DNA of 36,832 nt from Elusimicrobiota bacterium (GTDB taxonomy: Bacteria > Elusimicrobiota > Elusimicrobia > UBA1565 > UBA9628). The translations under genes were made by a program, and so were the position numbers. The DNA lies in the NCBI GenBank assembly GCA_016191335.1, contig JACPOW010000067.1, forward strand, positions 1 to 36,832. Direction: 5' to 3'. Below are positions 1 through 8,289 of this stretch, in pieces (positions within the stretch are counted from its first letter, which is position 1; the number at the start of each line of letters is the position of its first letter). Under the pieces are notes generated by a model, which saw only the letters and a program-made list of their open reading frames with translations, made no database searches and was not told where the DNA came from.

Positions 1-48
1 AACTCACACCTGAAGGCGCTGGGCGTAGTGCGCCTGGCCGCCTCATGA
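1..48 (+). CDS. C-terminal tail of a probable intron-encoded reverse transcriptase (partial)
   Basis: An open frame enters from the left edge and stops at TGA 46-48, coding for about 15 residues that end LGVVRLAAS. It stops roughly 15 bases before intron domain V, which is where a group II intron reverse transcriptase/maturase usually ends. Too little protein is visible to recognise the family, so the call rests only on its position inside the intron. Confidence 0.35.
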   Translation, partial: NSHLKALGVVRLAAS

Positions 49-140
49 AGGCCGCTATCCGAACCGCCGGATGCGTCACGCGCACGTCCGGTGGTGTGGG
101 AGGGGGCGGGTAGGACGATCCTACCTGCCTCCTACCCGAT
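1..140 (+). mobile_element. Group II intron, 3' end (domains V and VI)
   Basis: Bases 63-95 fold as a group II intron domain V. The lower stem pairs 63-71 with 87-95 (9 bp, one G-T pair). A two-base bulge sits at 85-86 on the 3' side. The upper stem pairs 72-75 with 81-84 around a short loop. Bases 105-115 pair with 119-129 as a domain VI-like hairpin, and the element ends in CCTACCCGAT at 140, a typical intron 3' end. The rest of the intron lies off the left edge, which fits an assembly break at a repeated element. It is antisense to the TPR gene and supplies that gene's last codons. The family call comes from recognising the fold; the class is not assigned. Confidence 0.72.
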
Positions 141-2115
141 TCTTGAGGAACGGGGCGATGGCGCCGAGGTTCGCGCGCGCCTCGATGGCGCGGGGGTCCG
201 TCCTCAGCGCGGCGCGGTACAGCGCGGCGGCCTCCCGGAAGGAGCCGCGCCGGGCCAGCGCGTTGCCCAGGTTGACCTGGGAGCGGGTGAACGCCGGGTC
301 GAGCCTCAGCGCCGCGCGGTAATGGCGCTCGGCCTCCCGCTCCCTTCCCGCGGCCGCGTGGGCGTTGCCCAGGTTGTGATGCGCCTCGACGCGCGACGCC
401 GGATCCCGGAGCGCCGCGCGGTAATGGACCACGGCGGAGTCCGTCTCGCCGCCGCGCGCGAGCAGGAGGCCGAGGTTGTTGTGGGCGCGGCCCAGGCCGG
501 GCTCGAGGGCGAGGGCCGCGTCGTACTGGCGGCGGGCGTCGGCGCCCCTCCCGGCGCGGGCGAGCGCGTCGCCGAGGTCCACGCGCCATGACGCGCGGCG
601 GGGCTCGGCGAGCAGGGCCGCCTCCAGGAGCCTGGTCGCGGTCCTGATGTCGCTGCCGGCCAAGGACGCGCCGAGGAGGGCTCCGAGCTCGGCCGACGGC
701 GCGACGGCCAGGCCCCGGCGCCAGACGCGGCGCGCCTCCGCCTCCCGTCCTTGATTCGCGAGCGCGGCCCCGAGGTTGACGTAGACGGTCGCCGGCGCGG
801 CGGGGTCCTCGATCGCGGCGCGCAGAAGGATGATCCCTTCCGCCGTCTCCCCGGCGTCGAGCAGGGCGGCTCCGAGCTCGCCTCGCGCGAGGAGCCCCGG
901 GGCCCGGTCGGAGGCCGCGGACCAGAGGGTCGCGGAGTCGCGCCAGACCCCGCATTGCCGCCAGGAGACGGATCCGAGGGCCGCGAGCCAGGCCGCCGCG
1001 AGGAGGACGCGCGCGCGGCCGCGGCCGAGCGCCGCGCCAAACAGGACCGCGAAGCCGAGGCAGGAGAGGTAGCTGTAGCGGTCGCAGGCCGCGTGGAACT
1101 GGCCTTGGTGCATGAAGCCAGCGGTCGGCAGGGCCATGACGGCGTACGCGGCGAAGGCGGCGGCGACGGCGGGGTAGGAGCGCCGGGTCCGCCACAGCGC
1201 GGCGGCGGCCGCGAGGAGGACGGCGAGGCAGGCGAACAGCTGCCAGGACCGGCCCGCGAACCACGCCGGCTCCGGGTAGAACGGCGACAGGTTCCCCGGC
1301 CACAGGGTCTTCGCCGGATAGAACAGCAGGCCGTAGAGGACGTGGCTCGCGCGCCGCGCGCCGCCGTAGTGCTCAGGTCCGACGATGGTCCCGGACGCCC
1401 GGCCCGCCAGGACCGCGAGCGCGAGCGCTCCCGCCGCGACGGCGAAGAACGGAGCGAGCGCGAGCAGCGTCTTCCGCGTCGGCCTACGGCGCGCGGTCCA
1501 GGCGTCGAGAACGACCAGCAGCGGCGGCAAGGAGAGGGCGCTCGCCTTGGCCGCGAGGGACGCCGCGAAGGCCGCCAGCGCCGTCCGGCCGCGTCCGCTC
1601 AGGTGCGCGAGGACGGCGGCCATGAACAGGAACCCGGACAGCAGCCCTTTGCGCTCGGAAGCCCAGGCGACCGACTCGACGCGCAGGGGATGGACGGCGA
1701 AGAACAGCGCGGCGAGCAGCGCCGCCGTCCGTCGCCCGTCGAGCAGGCGCAGGCAGACGAGGTAGAACAGGACCGAGGTCCCCGCGTGCAGGAGCAGGCT
1801 CGTCAGGTGGAACCCGGCGGCTTCGGTCCCCCACAGGGAGCGGTCGACGGCGAGGCTCAGCCAGCTCAGGGGCTGCCAGAGGCCGCCCCTCGTCGCCGTC
1901 AGCATCGCGCGCAGGGCGTCCGGGCCGAGGCCGCGGATCAGCGGGTTGTCCAGTATGTAGAAGCGGTCTTCGTACGAGACGAAGCCGTTGGAGAGGACCG
2001 GCGCGAACGCGGCCAGCGGGGCGGCGGCGACGAGCAGGACAGGCGTCCAGCGCGAGGCGCGCGTCAGCAGGTCGTCGGCTTCGGGGCGGCGCGCGTCGCC
2101 AGCGGAGATCGGCAT
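121..2115 (-). CDS. Polytopic membrane protein with C-terminal TPR repeats (TMTC-like)
   Basis: The protein has 664 residues. The first ~390 hold about ten hydrophobic segments with loop motifs of TMTC-like/GT-C membrane proteins: an acidic first loop (YEDRFYILDNPLI) and HPLRVESVAWASERKG. The rest is a run of tetratricopeptide repeats (NLGxALA, AxxHYRAAL patterns). Such proteins are thought to be membrane glycosyltransferases or assembly scaffolds; the substrate is unknown. Start is ATG 2115; a TAAAAT box lies 13 nt upstream. The stop codon and last five or six residues lie inside the group II intron end, so the native C-terminus has probably been replaced by intron sequence. Confidence 0.85.
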   Translation of the reverse strand: MPISAGDARRPEADDLLTRASRWTPVLLVAAAPLAAFAPVLSNGFVSYEDRFYILDNPLIRGLGPDALRAMLTATRGGLWQPLSWLSLAVDRSLWGTEAAGFHLTSLLLHAGTSVLFYLVCLRLLDGRRTAALLAALFFAVHPLRVESVAWASERKGLLSGFLFMAAVLAHLSGRGRTALAAFAASLAAKASALSLPPLLVVLDAWTARRRPTRKTLLALAPFFAVAAGALALAVLAGRASGTIVGPEHYGGARRASHVLYGLLFYPAKTLWPGNLSPFYPEPAWFAGRSWQLFACLAVLLAAAAALWRTRRSYPAVAAAFAAYAVMALPTAGFMHQGQFHAACDRYSYLSCLGFAVLFGAALGRGRARVLLAAAWLAALGSVSWRQCGVWRDSATLWSAASDRAPGLLARGELGAALLDAGETAEGIILLRAAIEDPAAPATVYVNLGAALANQGREAEARRVWRRGLAVAPSAELGALLGASLAGSDIRTATRLLEAALLAEPRRASWRVDLGDALARAGRGADARRQYDAALALEPGLGRAHNNLGLLLARGGETDSAVVHYRAALRDPASRVEAHHNLGNAHAAAGREREAERHYRAALRLDPAFTRSQVNLGNALARRGSFREAAALYRAALRTDPRAIEARANLGAIAPFLKNRVGGR

Positions 2116-2145
2116 GGTGGGCGCCGTGATTTTATGAAAATTAAG

Positions 2146-2187
2146 AGGCCCCGGTCCGTGCCGCGTGAGCGGATCGAACCGGGGCCT
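2146..2187 (-). terminator. Rho-independent terminator of the 2212-2928 gene
   Basis: A perfect 10-bp stem (AGGCCCCGGT with ACCGGGGCCT, 2146-2155 and 2178-2187) is followed on the minus strand by CTTAATTTTC. It sits 24 bases past the stop codon of the secreted-protein gene and before the next gene's promoter. The loop is 22 nt, longer than usual. Confidence 0.65.
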
Positions 2188-2211
2188 TGGTCCCTGGTGA
2201 GGGGAATCGGT

Positions 2212-2928
2212 TTACGGGAGGAAGATCTGCGAGCCGTACGCGACGACCATGACCTGGACCGGGCCCTTGCCGGCGTTGACGGTCACGAAGCCGTTGTAGG
2301 CCTCTACCTGCGAGCCGGCGGCGTCGGTCTTGACGGTGACCGTCAGGCCCTCGCCCGGCCGGATCTCGGTGATCTTGAGGTCGGGGTTGCGCGTCAGGCA
2401 CTTGCCGTAGATCTTCACGAAGTCCTCGCCGCTGCGGACGTCGCGGACGACGGTCAGGAGCATGCAGCCGTCGATCGCCTTCTGCAGGGTGCTGATGGAG
2501 GCCGGGAGGACCTCGTCCTTCGTCAGGACCTTGACGAGGTGGCCGAGCAGGCGGCCTTCGCGGCGGCCGATCGAGGCCATGAGGTCGCGGTGGGCCTTCG
2601 AGCCGGGGACCATGTCGGTCTTGATGAGCAGGCCGGACTTGCCGGGGCGGCCGCTCTGGGGGGCCGAGAGGAAGCCCGCCTCGGTGACGGCCTTGGCCGA
2701 GTACTTCCGGGCGACGCCGTCGATGCAGGGCTTCACGAGGTCGGTGGCCTCGTCGAGGTTGAAGGGGCGGATGGTCTTGATGTCGAGCACGCCGCAGGCG
2801 CCGACGTCGGCGAACGCGTCCTCGAGGATGAAGGGGCGAAGAGAGTCGACGACCTGGGTTTCGAACGACTGCGCGCGGAGCGAGACGGCGGCGGCGAGAG
2901 CGGCGAGGACCAGGAAGGTTTTCTTCAT
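2212..2928 (-). CDS. Secreted protein of unknown function
   Basis: The protein has 238 residues with a clear signal peptide (MKKTFLVLAALAAAVSLRAQS, cleavage near residue 20). The mature part is soluble, has three cysteines, and shows no motif I recognise. The C-terminal ~60 residues (LKITEIRPGEGLTVTVKTD and following) look like a small beta-rich domain. It is followed by its own terminator. The start ATG lies 6 nt after CAAAAT, a poor -10 box in the leaderless position seen elsewhere in the window. It is exported, probably periplasmic. Confidence 0.75.
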   Translation of the reverse strand: MKKTFLVLAALAAAVSLRAQSFETQVVDSLRPFILEDAFADVGACGVLDIKTIRPFNLDEATDLVKPCIDGVARKYSAKAVTEAGFLSAPQSGRPGKSGLLIKTDMVPGSKAHRDLMASIGRREGRLLGHLVKVLTKDEVLPASISTLQKAIDGCMLLTVVRDVRSGEDFVKIYGKCLTRNPDLKITEIRPGEGLTVTVKTDAAGSQVEAYNGFVTVNAGKGPVQVMVVAYGSQIFLP

Positions 2929-3025
2929 GGCCTTATTTTGCCCGAAAGGCCCATGTAAGCTATAGGACTTTCGTCAATCCGCGCGGTGGATTTAGATCAA
3001 ATGAGGAAAAGCGACGGCGGAATGA

Positions 3026-3619
3026 TCAGAATTTGACGGCGGGGGCCTTGGCGGCCTCGGGCGCGGCGGAGAAGTACGGGCGCTCCTTGAATCCGCCGAA
3101 GCCGGCGACGACCGAGCCGGGGAAGCGCTTGATCGACGTGTTGTAGTCCTGGGCGGCGTGGTTGAAGTCCATGCGCGCGACGGCCACGCGGTTCTCGGTG
3201 CCCTCGAGCTGGACCTGCAGGTCGCGGAAGCCCTGGGTGCTCTTGAGCTCGGGGTACTTCTCGACGACGACCATCAGGCGGGACAGCGCGGAGGACAGGC
3301 CGGCCTGCGCGTCCTCGAACTTCTTGAAGGCGGCGGGGTCCTGGAGGACCTCCTTGCCGACGGTCATCTGGCCGACCTTGGCGCGCGCCTCGACGACGGC
3401 GGTGAGCGTGTCCTTCTCGAACTTGGAGGAGCCCTTCACGACCTCGACGAGGTTCGGCACGAGGTCCGCGCGGCGCTGGTACTGGTTCTCGACCTGCGCC
3501 CAGGCGGTGCTGGCGCCTTCGTTGCGTCCGACGATCCCGTTGTAGGCGCCGACCGCCCACAGGGCGACGGCGAGGACGGCGACGAGGGCGGCTCCGAGCA
3601 CGGCTCCGATGATCTTCAT
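3026..3619 (-). CDS. lemA: LemA family protein
   Basis: The protein has 197 residues, the usual LemA length. One N-terminal membrane helix (residues ~3-25) is followed by the family signature YNGIVGRNEGASTAWAQVENQYQRR compressed around residues 27-50, then LVPNLVEVV. The rest is helical, as in the LemA four-helix bundle. The tail ends AAPEAAKAPAVKF. LemA proteins are membrane-anchored with the N-terminus outside; their role is poorly known. Start is ATG 3619: the longer frame upstream has no LemA character, and TATAAT lies exactly 6 nt before this ATG, implying a leaderless mRNA. Confidence 0.93.
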   Translation of the reverse strand: MKIIGAVLGAALVAVLAVALWAVGAYNGIVGRNEGASTAWAQVENQYQRRADLVPNLVEVVKGSSKFEKDTLTAVVEARAKVGQMTVGKEVLQDPAAFKKFEDAQAGLSSALSRLMVVVEKYPELKSTQGFRDLQVQLEGTENRVAVARMDFNHAAQDYNTSIKRFPGSVVAGFGGFKERPYFSAAPEAAKAPAVKF

Positions 3620-3633
3620 GGTCGGATTATATA

Positions 3634-4305
3634 TCACTTCCAGCCGGGGCAGCGCTTCGACACCCACTGGTACAGCTCGGGCCGGTCGAGGTCGGCCTGG
3701 GCGCTCCCGAGGTCCGCCTTGTACTTCTCGTACACGGGGGTCACGACCTTCCGGATCTTGGCGTTGAGCGCCGCCTCCGCCGATGCGCGGTCCTCCGTCT
3801 CGAGCGGGTTGCCCTTCGCCGGGAGCCACCGGGCCCCGGTCAGGGCGAGCTCGATCTCCTTCACGGCCGCCTCCAGGCGCTCCCGGTGGACCCGCTCGTG
3901 CTCGCGCTCGTGGGCCAGCACGGCCTCGTACTCGCAGGAGCCCTCGGGGTACTCCCGGGGCACGAAGATCTGGACGGAGGCGGGCGTCAGGTCCACGCGC
4001 ACCTCGTCGAACCAGACGCAGGCCCGGCCCCGCGCGGTCTCCATGTTCACCAAGGTGTGGAAGGCGAGCTGGTTGTCCACCTCGGTCAGGCCCTGCGCCC
4101 GGCCCGCGCCCGAGGAGCCCGCCGACTCCCGGGCGATCGCGGCGAGGTCCAGGTCGCGCCGCAGGACGGCCGGGCGGGCGTCCGCGCGCACGCGGATCAC
4201 GCGGGAGCGGTCGAAGCCGGGGTCGTGGGGGCAGACGGGCTCGCCCCGGGGGTCGCCCTGGCAGGCGGCGAGCAGGAGCAGCGCGGCGGCCGCGGCGGAG
4301 CGCAT
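3634..4305 (-). CDS. Lipoprotein with HExxH-like motif (DUF922-like putative metalloprotease)
   Basis: The protein has 223 residues. It begins with a lipoprotein signal (MRSAAAAALLLLAAC, lipid Cys15). A candidate zinc site is H132-E-R-E-H136 with a further H140, and two cysteine-containing segments precede it (ACVWFDE, EGSCEYE). Predicted DUF922-type proteases have a similar arrangement, but I cannot verify that family here. It starts 8 nt downstream of the cyclase stop on the same strand, so the two are probably co-transcribed. Predicted to sit in a membrane facing the periplasm. Confidence 0.75.
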   Translation of the reverse strand: MRSAAAAALLLLAACQGDPRGEPVCPHDPGFDRSRVIRVRADARPAVLRRDLDLAAIARESAGSSGAGRAQGLTEVDNQLAFHTLVNMETARGRACVWFDEVRVDLTPASVQIFVPREYPEGSCEYEAVLAHEREHERVHRERLEAAVKEIELALTGARWLPAKGNPLETEDRASAEAALNAKIRKVVTPVYEKYKADLGSAQADLDRPELYQWVSKRCPGWK

Positions 4306-4313
4306 CGGGCCGG

Positions 4314-4934
4314 TCAGTATTTGACGCGGTGCAGCTCGAAGGTCTTCCCGCCGAGGTCGACCGAGCGCGAATACGCCCGCTTGATGCGCTTGGGCAGGCG
4401 CTTGGCGACGTCCCCGGTCACGAGGATCTCGTCCGCGGCGGCGAGGTCCTCGCCGATCTTCGCGGCGATGTTGACCTTGTCGCCGAAGATGCCGTCCGCG
4501 ACGCGCAGGATCTTGCCGGAGTGGAATCCCATGCACAGCTGGAACTGGTCGCGGTCCTTCTTGCCCTCGTTGAACTTCTCGAGCAGGCGCTGCATCTTGA
4601 TCGCCGCGTCGACGCCCTTCACCGGGTCGTCGAAGGTGGCGAGGAGGTTGTCGGCCCCGCGGGAGATCACGTCCCCGCCGTGCTTCTCCACGATCGGCTC
4701 GACGAGGTCGTAGACCTCGGTCATGACGGCGAGGAAATGGAGGATGCCGTACTCGTGCGTGCGGCGCGTGAAGCCCGACGAGTCGCACATCATGACCGTC
4801 GTCTCCTGCACGCACTCGTCCTCGATCTCGCGGTCCATCGTGTCCGCGTTGGCCTGCGTGCGCCCGCGCAGCCGCTCGAACAGCTGCTCCGCGGTCGGGC
4901 GGGGGCGCTTCGCCTTCCCCGGCTTCTTTTTCAT
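4314..4934 (-). CDS. Class III adenylate/guanylate cyclase domain protein
   Basis: The 206 residues are a Lys-rich N-terminus followed by one CHD cyclase domain (~45-205). Metal-binding aspartates are visible at D51 (MMCDSSGFT) and D95 (RGADNLLATF). The transition-state motif reads FGDKVNIAAKI: N155 is present, but the usual arginine is K159. No sensor or membrane domain is present, so it is a minimal soluble cyclase, or one that has lost activity. The start ATG lies 6 nt after TAGAAT. It heads a two-gene unit with the lipoprotein downstream. Confidence 0.85.
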   Translation of the reverse strand: MKKKPGKAKRPRPTAEQLFERLRGRTQANADTMDREIEDECVQETTVMMCDSSGFTRRTHEYGILHFLAVMTEVYDLVEPIVEKHGGDVISRGADNLLATFDDPVKGVDAAIKMQRLLEKFNEGKKDRDQFQLCMGFHSGKILRVADGIFGDKVNIAAKIGEDLAAADEILVTGDVAKRLPKRIKRAYSRSVDLGGKTFELHRVKY

Positions 4935-4968
4935 TGCGCGATTCTAGCATGTCGCGCGAACGGCCGCG

Positions 4969-4985
4969 ACTATCCTTGAGGATAG
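4969..4985. repeat. 17-bp hairpin repeat, copy 1
   Basis: ACTATCCTTGAGGATAG, a 6-bp stem (CTATCC/GGATAG) with a TTGA loop. An identical 17-mer lies at 23446-23462. In copy 2 its TTGAGG overlaps a promoter -35 box. Here it lies 35 bp upstream of the cyclase start, beyond that gene's -10 box. Confidence 0.6.
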
Positions 4986-5012
4986 GTCGGACGCAAAGCG
5001 ACGCCTCGCGAC

Positions 5013-5140
5013 GGCCCGGCGGCGGGATCATGTCCTTCGGGGCCGCTCGGCATCGAGCCTCGCTCGGGGTCGACCGCGATCGACGGAGCGAACATCGCGG
5101 CGACCCCACGCCCCTCAGGACATCATCCCGCCGCCGGGCC
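5013..5140. repeat. Structured inverted-repeat element, copy E1 (reverse orientation)
   Basis: The outer stem pairs 5013-5035 with 5118-5140 (22 of 23 positions). In the reverse complement, two inner hairpins follow: one closed by GGGGTCG/CGACCCC with CCGCG/CGCGG, and one GCTCG-ATGC-CGAGC. The reverse complement aligns along its length with the element at 8290-8410, with paired changes in the stems. No ORF lies inside. Confidence 0.75.
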
Positions 5141-5236
5141 TTATGAAGCGATCGGCCATCCCGCTTCCGCGTCGTTGCGCGCGGACGAAGTGGCCGATCG
5201 CCGCAGGCGATAGTCCGTTCAAAACCCGGTTCGATT

Positions 5237-5359
5237 GGGGCGGAGGAATGGCGTCCGGAGGGGCTTGGGGTTGACGCGACCATGGCCGTCGTTGTCGCGT
5301 CTACCCCGGAGGGCGCGGCCAATCGCGCCCGTCCCCGACGGACGCCATTCCTCCGCCCC
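5237..5359. repeat. Structured inverted-repeat element, copy E3
   Basis: A perfect 21-bp outer stem pairs 5237-5257 with 5339-5359. Inside are a 14-bp hairpin with one mismatch (GGGGTTGACGCGAC with GTCGCGTCTACCCC) and a 7-bp hairpin (GGGCGCG-GCCAAT-CGCGCCC). The GTCC-GAGGGGC-TGGG core is shared with the 8290-8410 element, and both are followed by CCCATACCGCCGTT. The right flank runs into the M16 promoter. Confidence 0.72.
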
Positions 5360-5391
5360 GGCCCATACCGCCGTTTTGTACACTGTCCGCG

Positions 5392-8064
5392 GTGAAACAG
5401 GTCAAGAAGCGCAAGCTCCGGCGGGGGTTGCCGGTCAGCGTGTTCAAGCTGGACAACGGGCTGACGGTCGTGGTGCAGGAGGACCGCTCCGCGCCGCTGG
5501 CCGCCGTGTCGCTCACCTACAAGGTCGGCTCGCTCGACGAGGAGAAGGGGCGCGCCGGCTTCGCCCATCTGTTCGAGCACCTGATGTTCCAGGGCACGGC
5601 CAACCTGGCCCCCAACGAGGTCTCGCGCCTCGTCGAGTCGCACGGCGGCGTGGACAACGCCTACACGATGAAGACGAACACGACCTATCACGAGGTCGTG
5701 CCGTCGAACGCGCTCGAGTCCGTCCTCTGGGCCGAGGCCGACCGCATGCGCGGCCTGCTGATCTCGGAGCGCGAGCTCGCCGTCGAGAAGCAGGTCGTGC
5801 TCGAGGAGCTGCGCCAGACCTACCTGAACCAGCCCTACCGCCGCGCGACCGACGCGGTCATGAGCTCGCTGGCGTTCACGCGCTGGGAGACGGCGCACCC
5901 GACGATCGGCGACGCCGCCGACATCCGCGCCGCCTCGCTCGACGACGTGCGCACCTTCTACGACCGCCACTACGCGCCGAACAACGCCGTCCTCGCCATC
6001 GCCGGGGACGCCTCCGTCTCCGAGGTGCGCAAGCTCGTCAAGCGCCTGTTCGGCCCCATCCCGCGCCGCCCGCGGCCGAAGGCGGCCCCGCTCGACGAGC
6101 CGCGCCTGAAGGGCGAGCGCGTCGAGACGGTCAAGGACCATCTCGCGAAGACACCGCTGACCATCGTCGGCTGGCACACCCCCGAGCGCGGCTCGCGCGA
6201 CTGGTGGGCGCTGACCGTCGTCATGACCATACTCGGCGGCGGCGAGGACAGCCCGCTGCACGAGAAGCTCGTCAAGGACGACCGCCTCGCCGTCTCGGCC
6301 GGCGGCCACATCCCCTACTGGTCGAGCCATGTCGCCGCGCGCGGGCCGGACATGCTCGCGTTCTTCATCTCCGGCCGCCTGGGCGTGAGCCGGAAGGCGG
6401 TGACGGACAGCCTGGACAAGGTCCTCGAGCGCTTTTTCCTCAAGGGGCCGAATGAGGACGAGCTCGCGCGCGCCAAGACGCAGATCGAGCGCTCCTGGCT
6501 CGAGGGCCAGCAGTCGCTGGCCGACCGCGCGCAGACCTTGAGCTCCTACGTGGCTCTCGTCGGAGACCCGGACGGCTTCTGGAAGGACCTCGACTCCCTC
6601 CTTAAGATTACCCGGGCCGACTGCGTGGCGGCGGCGCGCCGCTGGCTGCGCTCCCGCGGCCGCATCGTGCTGCAGGTCGAGCCCGGCGAGCCCGTCGAGC
6701 TCGCGCCCGAGCCGGCCGCGCCCGAGACCCCCGCCGAGGAGCCGCGCAAGCCCGGCCATCATCCGCCGCCTCCGGGGCCGGCCCGCTTCGCCCGCCCGCC
6801 GGACATCGTGAAGACCCAGCTCAAGAACGGCCTGACGGTCTGGCTCGCGCGCGACAAGCGCCTGCCCCTCGTCGAGGCGCGCCTCGCGCTGCGGGCGGGA
6901 CGCATCCACGAGGTCTCCGGCCAGGACGCGCTGGCCCAGGCGTCCGAGGAACTGCTGCTCAAGGGCCGCGAGGGGGAGGACGCGGCGGCGGTCGCGCGCG
7001 CCTACACCTCGCTCGGCTGGTCGCTCGGCGCCTCGTGCGAATCGGAGTGGCTCAAGCTGTCCGCTTCGGGCCTGTCGCGCAACCTGGACCCGTTCCTCGA
7101 CCAGCTCGCCAAGACCCTGAACACCGCGAACTACCCCGAGGCCGAGGTGGAGCTCTGGCGCGAGAACGCGCTCGAGGACCTGATCTCCCGCCGCGCCCAG
7201 CCGCACTTCCTCTCCGAGGAGCGCCTGCGCGTGGAGCTGTTCCCCGGCCACCCCTACGGACGGGGCGCCGCCGACGAGAAGAAGATCGCCGCCGTGGATT
7301 CGGCCCGCATGCGCGCCTTCCACGCCGCGTGCCTGCGCCCCAACGGCGGCCACCTCGTCCTCGTCGGGGACCTGGACCCGGACAAGACGGCCCGGGCCCT
7401 CGAGCGCGCGCTGTCGACCTGGACCGCGGGGCCCGCCGCGCCGCCCGCGCCGCCGCTGCCCGACGCGGGAGGAGCGCGCACCATCATCGTGGACCGCCCC
7501 GGCTCGGCGCAGGCGAGCCTCATCATCGCGCAGACCGCCGTCGCGGGGCCGAAGGACCCCGATTACATGTCGCTCGTCCTGGCCAACCACGTACTCGGCG
7601 GCACCGCGAACTCGCGGCTGTTCGAGAACCTGCGCACGCGCCGCGGCTACACCTACGGCGCCTATTCCTCGATTGAGCTGTACGGCCGGGGCATCGTCTG
7701 GTCCGCGTCCGCCGACTGCCGAACCGAGGTCGCGCGCCCCGCCCTCGAGGAGATGCTCTCCGAGGTCCGAGAGCTCACCTCGAAGGAGATCTCCGCCGCG
7801 GCGCTCGACAACTCCCGCCGCCACCTGCGCGGCCTGTTCCTGATGCGCCTGTCGTCGCTCGACCGGATCACCGGCTATCTGTCGTCGGTCGCCGAGAGCG
7901 GCCGCGATCCGCGCGAGACCATCGCGCAGTACGAGCCGCGCCTGGCCGAGGCCACGCCCGCGTCGGCTCTGGCCGCCGTGAACTCCCGCCTGGACCTCAG
8001 GAAGCTCGTCACCGTCGTCGTCGGAGACGAATCCGCGCTGAAACCCGCCCTCAAAGGCCTGTAG
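5392..8064 (+). CDS. M16 family zinc peptidase, two-domain fusion
   Basis: The protein has 890 residues formed by two M16 halves. The N-terminal half carries the inverted zinc motif H59-L-F-E62-H63 and the downstream acidic helix VVLEEL (E138/E139). The C-terminal half (~465-890) has no HxxEH (the site reads QASEE) but keeps the substrate-side LRTRRGYTYGAY motif. This is the usual active/inactive pairing of a clam-shell peptidase that degrades peptides or processes small proteins. A Pro-rich linker (~440-465) joins the halves. No signal peptide is seen, so it is probably cytoplasmic. GTG start; TACACT ends 7 nt upstream. It is monocistronic and bracketed by structured repeats. Confidence 0.93.
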   Translation: MKQVKKRKLRRGLPVSVFKLDNGLTVVVQEDRSAPLAAVSLTYKVGSLDEEKGRAGFAHLFEHLMFQGTANLAPNEVSRLVESHGGVDNAYTMKTNTTYHEVVPSNALESVLWAEADRMRGLLISERELAVEKQVVLEELRQTYLNQPYRRATDAVMSSLAFTRWETAHPTIGDAADIRAASLDDVRTFYDRHYAPNNAVLAIAGDASVSEVRKLVKRLFGPIPRRPRPKAAPLDEPRLKGERVETVKDHLAKTPLTIVGWHTPERGSRDWWALTVVMTILGGGEDSPLHEKLVKDDRLAVSAGGHIPYWSSHVAARGPDMLAFFISGRLGVSRKAVTDSLDKVLERFFLKGPNEDELARAKTQIERSWLEGQQSLADRAQTLSSYVALVGDPDGFWKDLDSLLKITRADCVAAARRWLRSRGRIVLQVEPGEPVELAPEPAAPETPAEEPRKPGHHPPPPGPARFARPPDIVKTQLKNGLTVWLARDKRLPLVEARLALRAGRIHEVSGQDALAQASEELLLKGREGEDAAAVARAYTSLGWSLGASCESEWLKLSASGLSRNLDPFLDQLAKTLNTANYPEAEVELWRENALEDLISRRAQPHFLSEERLRVELFPGHPYGRGAADEKKIAAVDSARMRAFHAACLRPNGGHLVLVGDLDPDKTARALERALSTWTAGPAAPPAPPLPDAGGARTIIVDRPGSAQASLIIAQTAVAGPKDPDYMSLVLANHVLGGTANSRLFENLRTRRGYTYGAYSSIELYGRGIVWSASADCRTEVARPALEEMLSEVRELTSKEISAAALDNSRRHLRGLFLMRLSSLDRITGYLSSVAESGRDPRETIAQYEPRLAEATPASALAAVNSRLDLRKLVTVVVGDESALKPALKGL

Positions 8065-8069
8065 CGACG

Positions 8070-8207
8070 GAAATCATCCGCCTGTCATAAGGCGGGTCCT
8101 GTCGGCGGGGGCCCCATCGCCCCTCTGCTCGCCTGCGCCTATGGCGCGCTCGCACCCGGGGCGATCCTACCCCCGCCGCCACCCGCTTTCTTAGCGGATG
8201 ATTTCCT
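8070..8207. repeat. 138-bp long imperfect hairpin (E4)
   Basis: A perfect 13-bp end stem (GGAAATCATCCGC with GCGGATGATTTCC) continues through AAGCGGGT-type, GGCGGGGG/CCCCCGCC and ATCGCCCC/GGGGCGAT stems to an apical GCGCC-TAT-GGCGC hairpin. It starts 6 nt after the M16 stop codon. It is one rod, unlike the branched elements E1-E3, and may be a MITE-like sequence or a processing/termination structure. Confidence 0.6.
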
Positions 8208-8289
8208 TCGCCGACGCGCTGTGCGTCATATCAGCGCTGAGTTCGTCTAATAAGCGCCGCTAAGCGGCGTGACCAACGTTGATTTAGGG

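Larger units (their letters stand above)
4935..5391. other. Gene-free 457-bp divergent intergenic region packed with inverted repeats
   Basis: It lies between the cyclase start (minus) and the M16 peptidase start (plus). It holds a 17-bp hairpin repeat (4969-4985), a 128-bp structured element (5013-5140), an 11-bp perfect inverted repeat (5148-5158 with 5191-5201), and a second structured element (5237-5359). No protein-coding signal or tRNA was seen. Both flanking genes have -10 boxes right at their start codons, so the structured elements are not needed as 5' leaders. Confidence 0.7.

Noticed and set aside
751-2958. Long plus-strand open frame of about 735 codons opposite the TPR and secreted-protein genes
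   Set aside because: Arg/Gly/Glu-rich sequence with no domain; it is the antisense shadow of two real genes in GC-rich DNA.
4306-7824. Very long minus-strand open frame across the M16 gene and the intergenic repeats
   Set aside because: Only its last 223 codons (3634-4305) look like protein; the rest is antisense to the M16 peptidase and low in sense.
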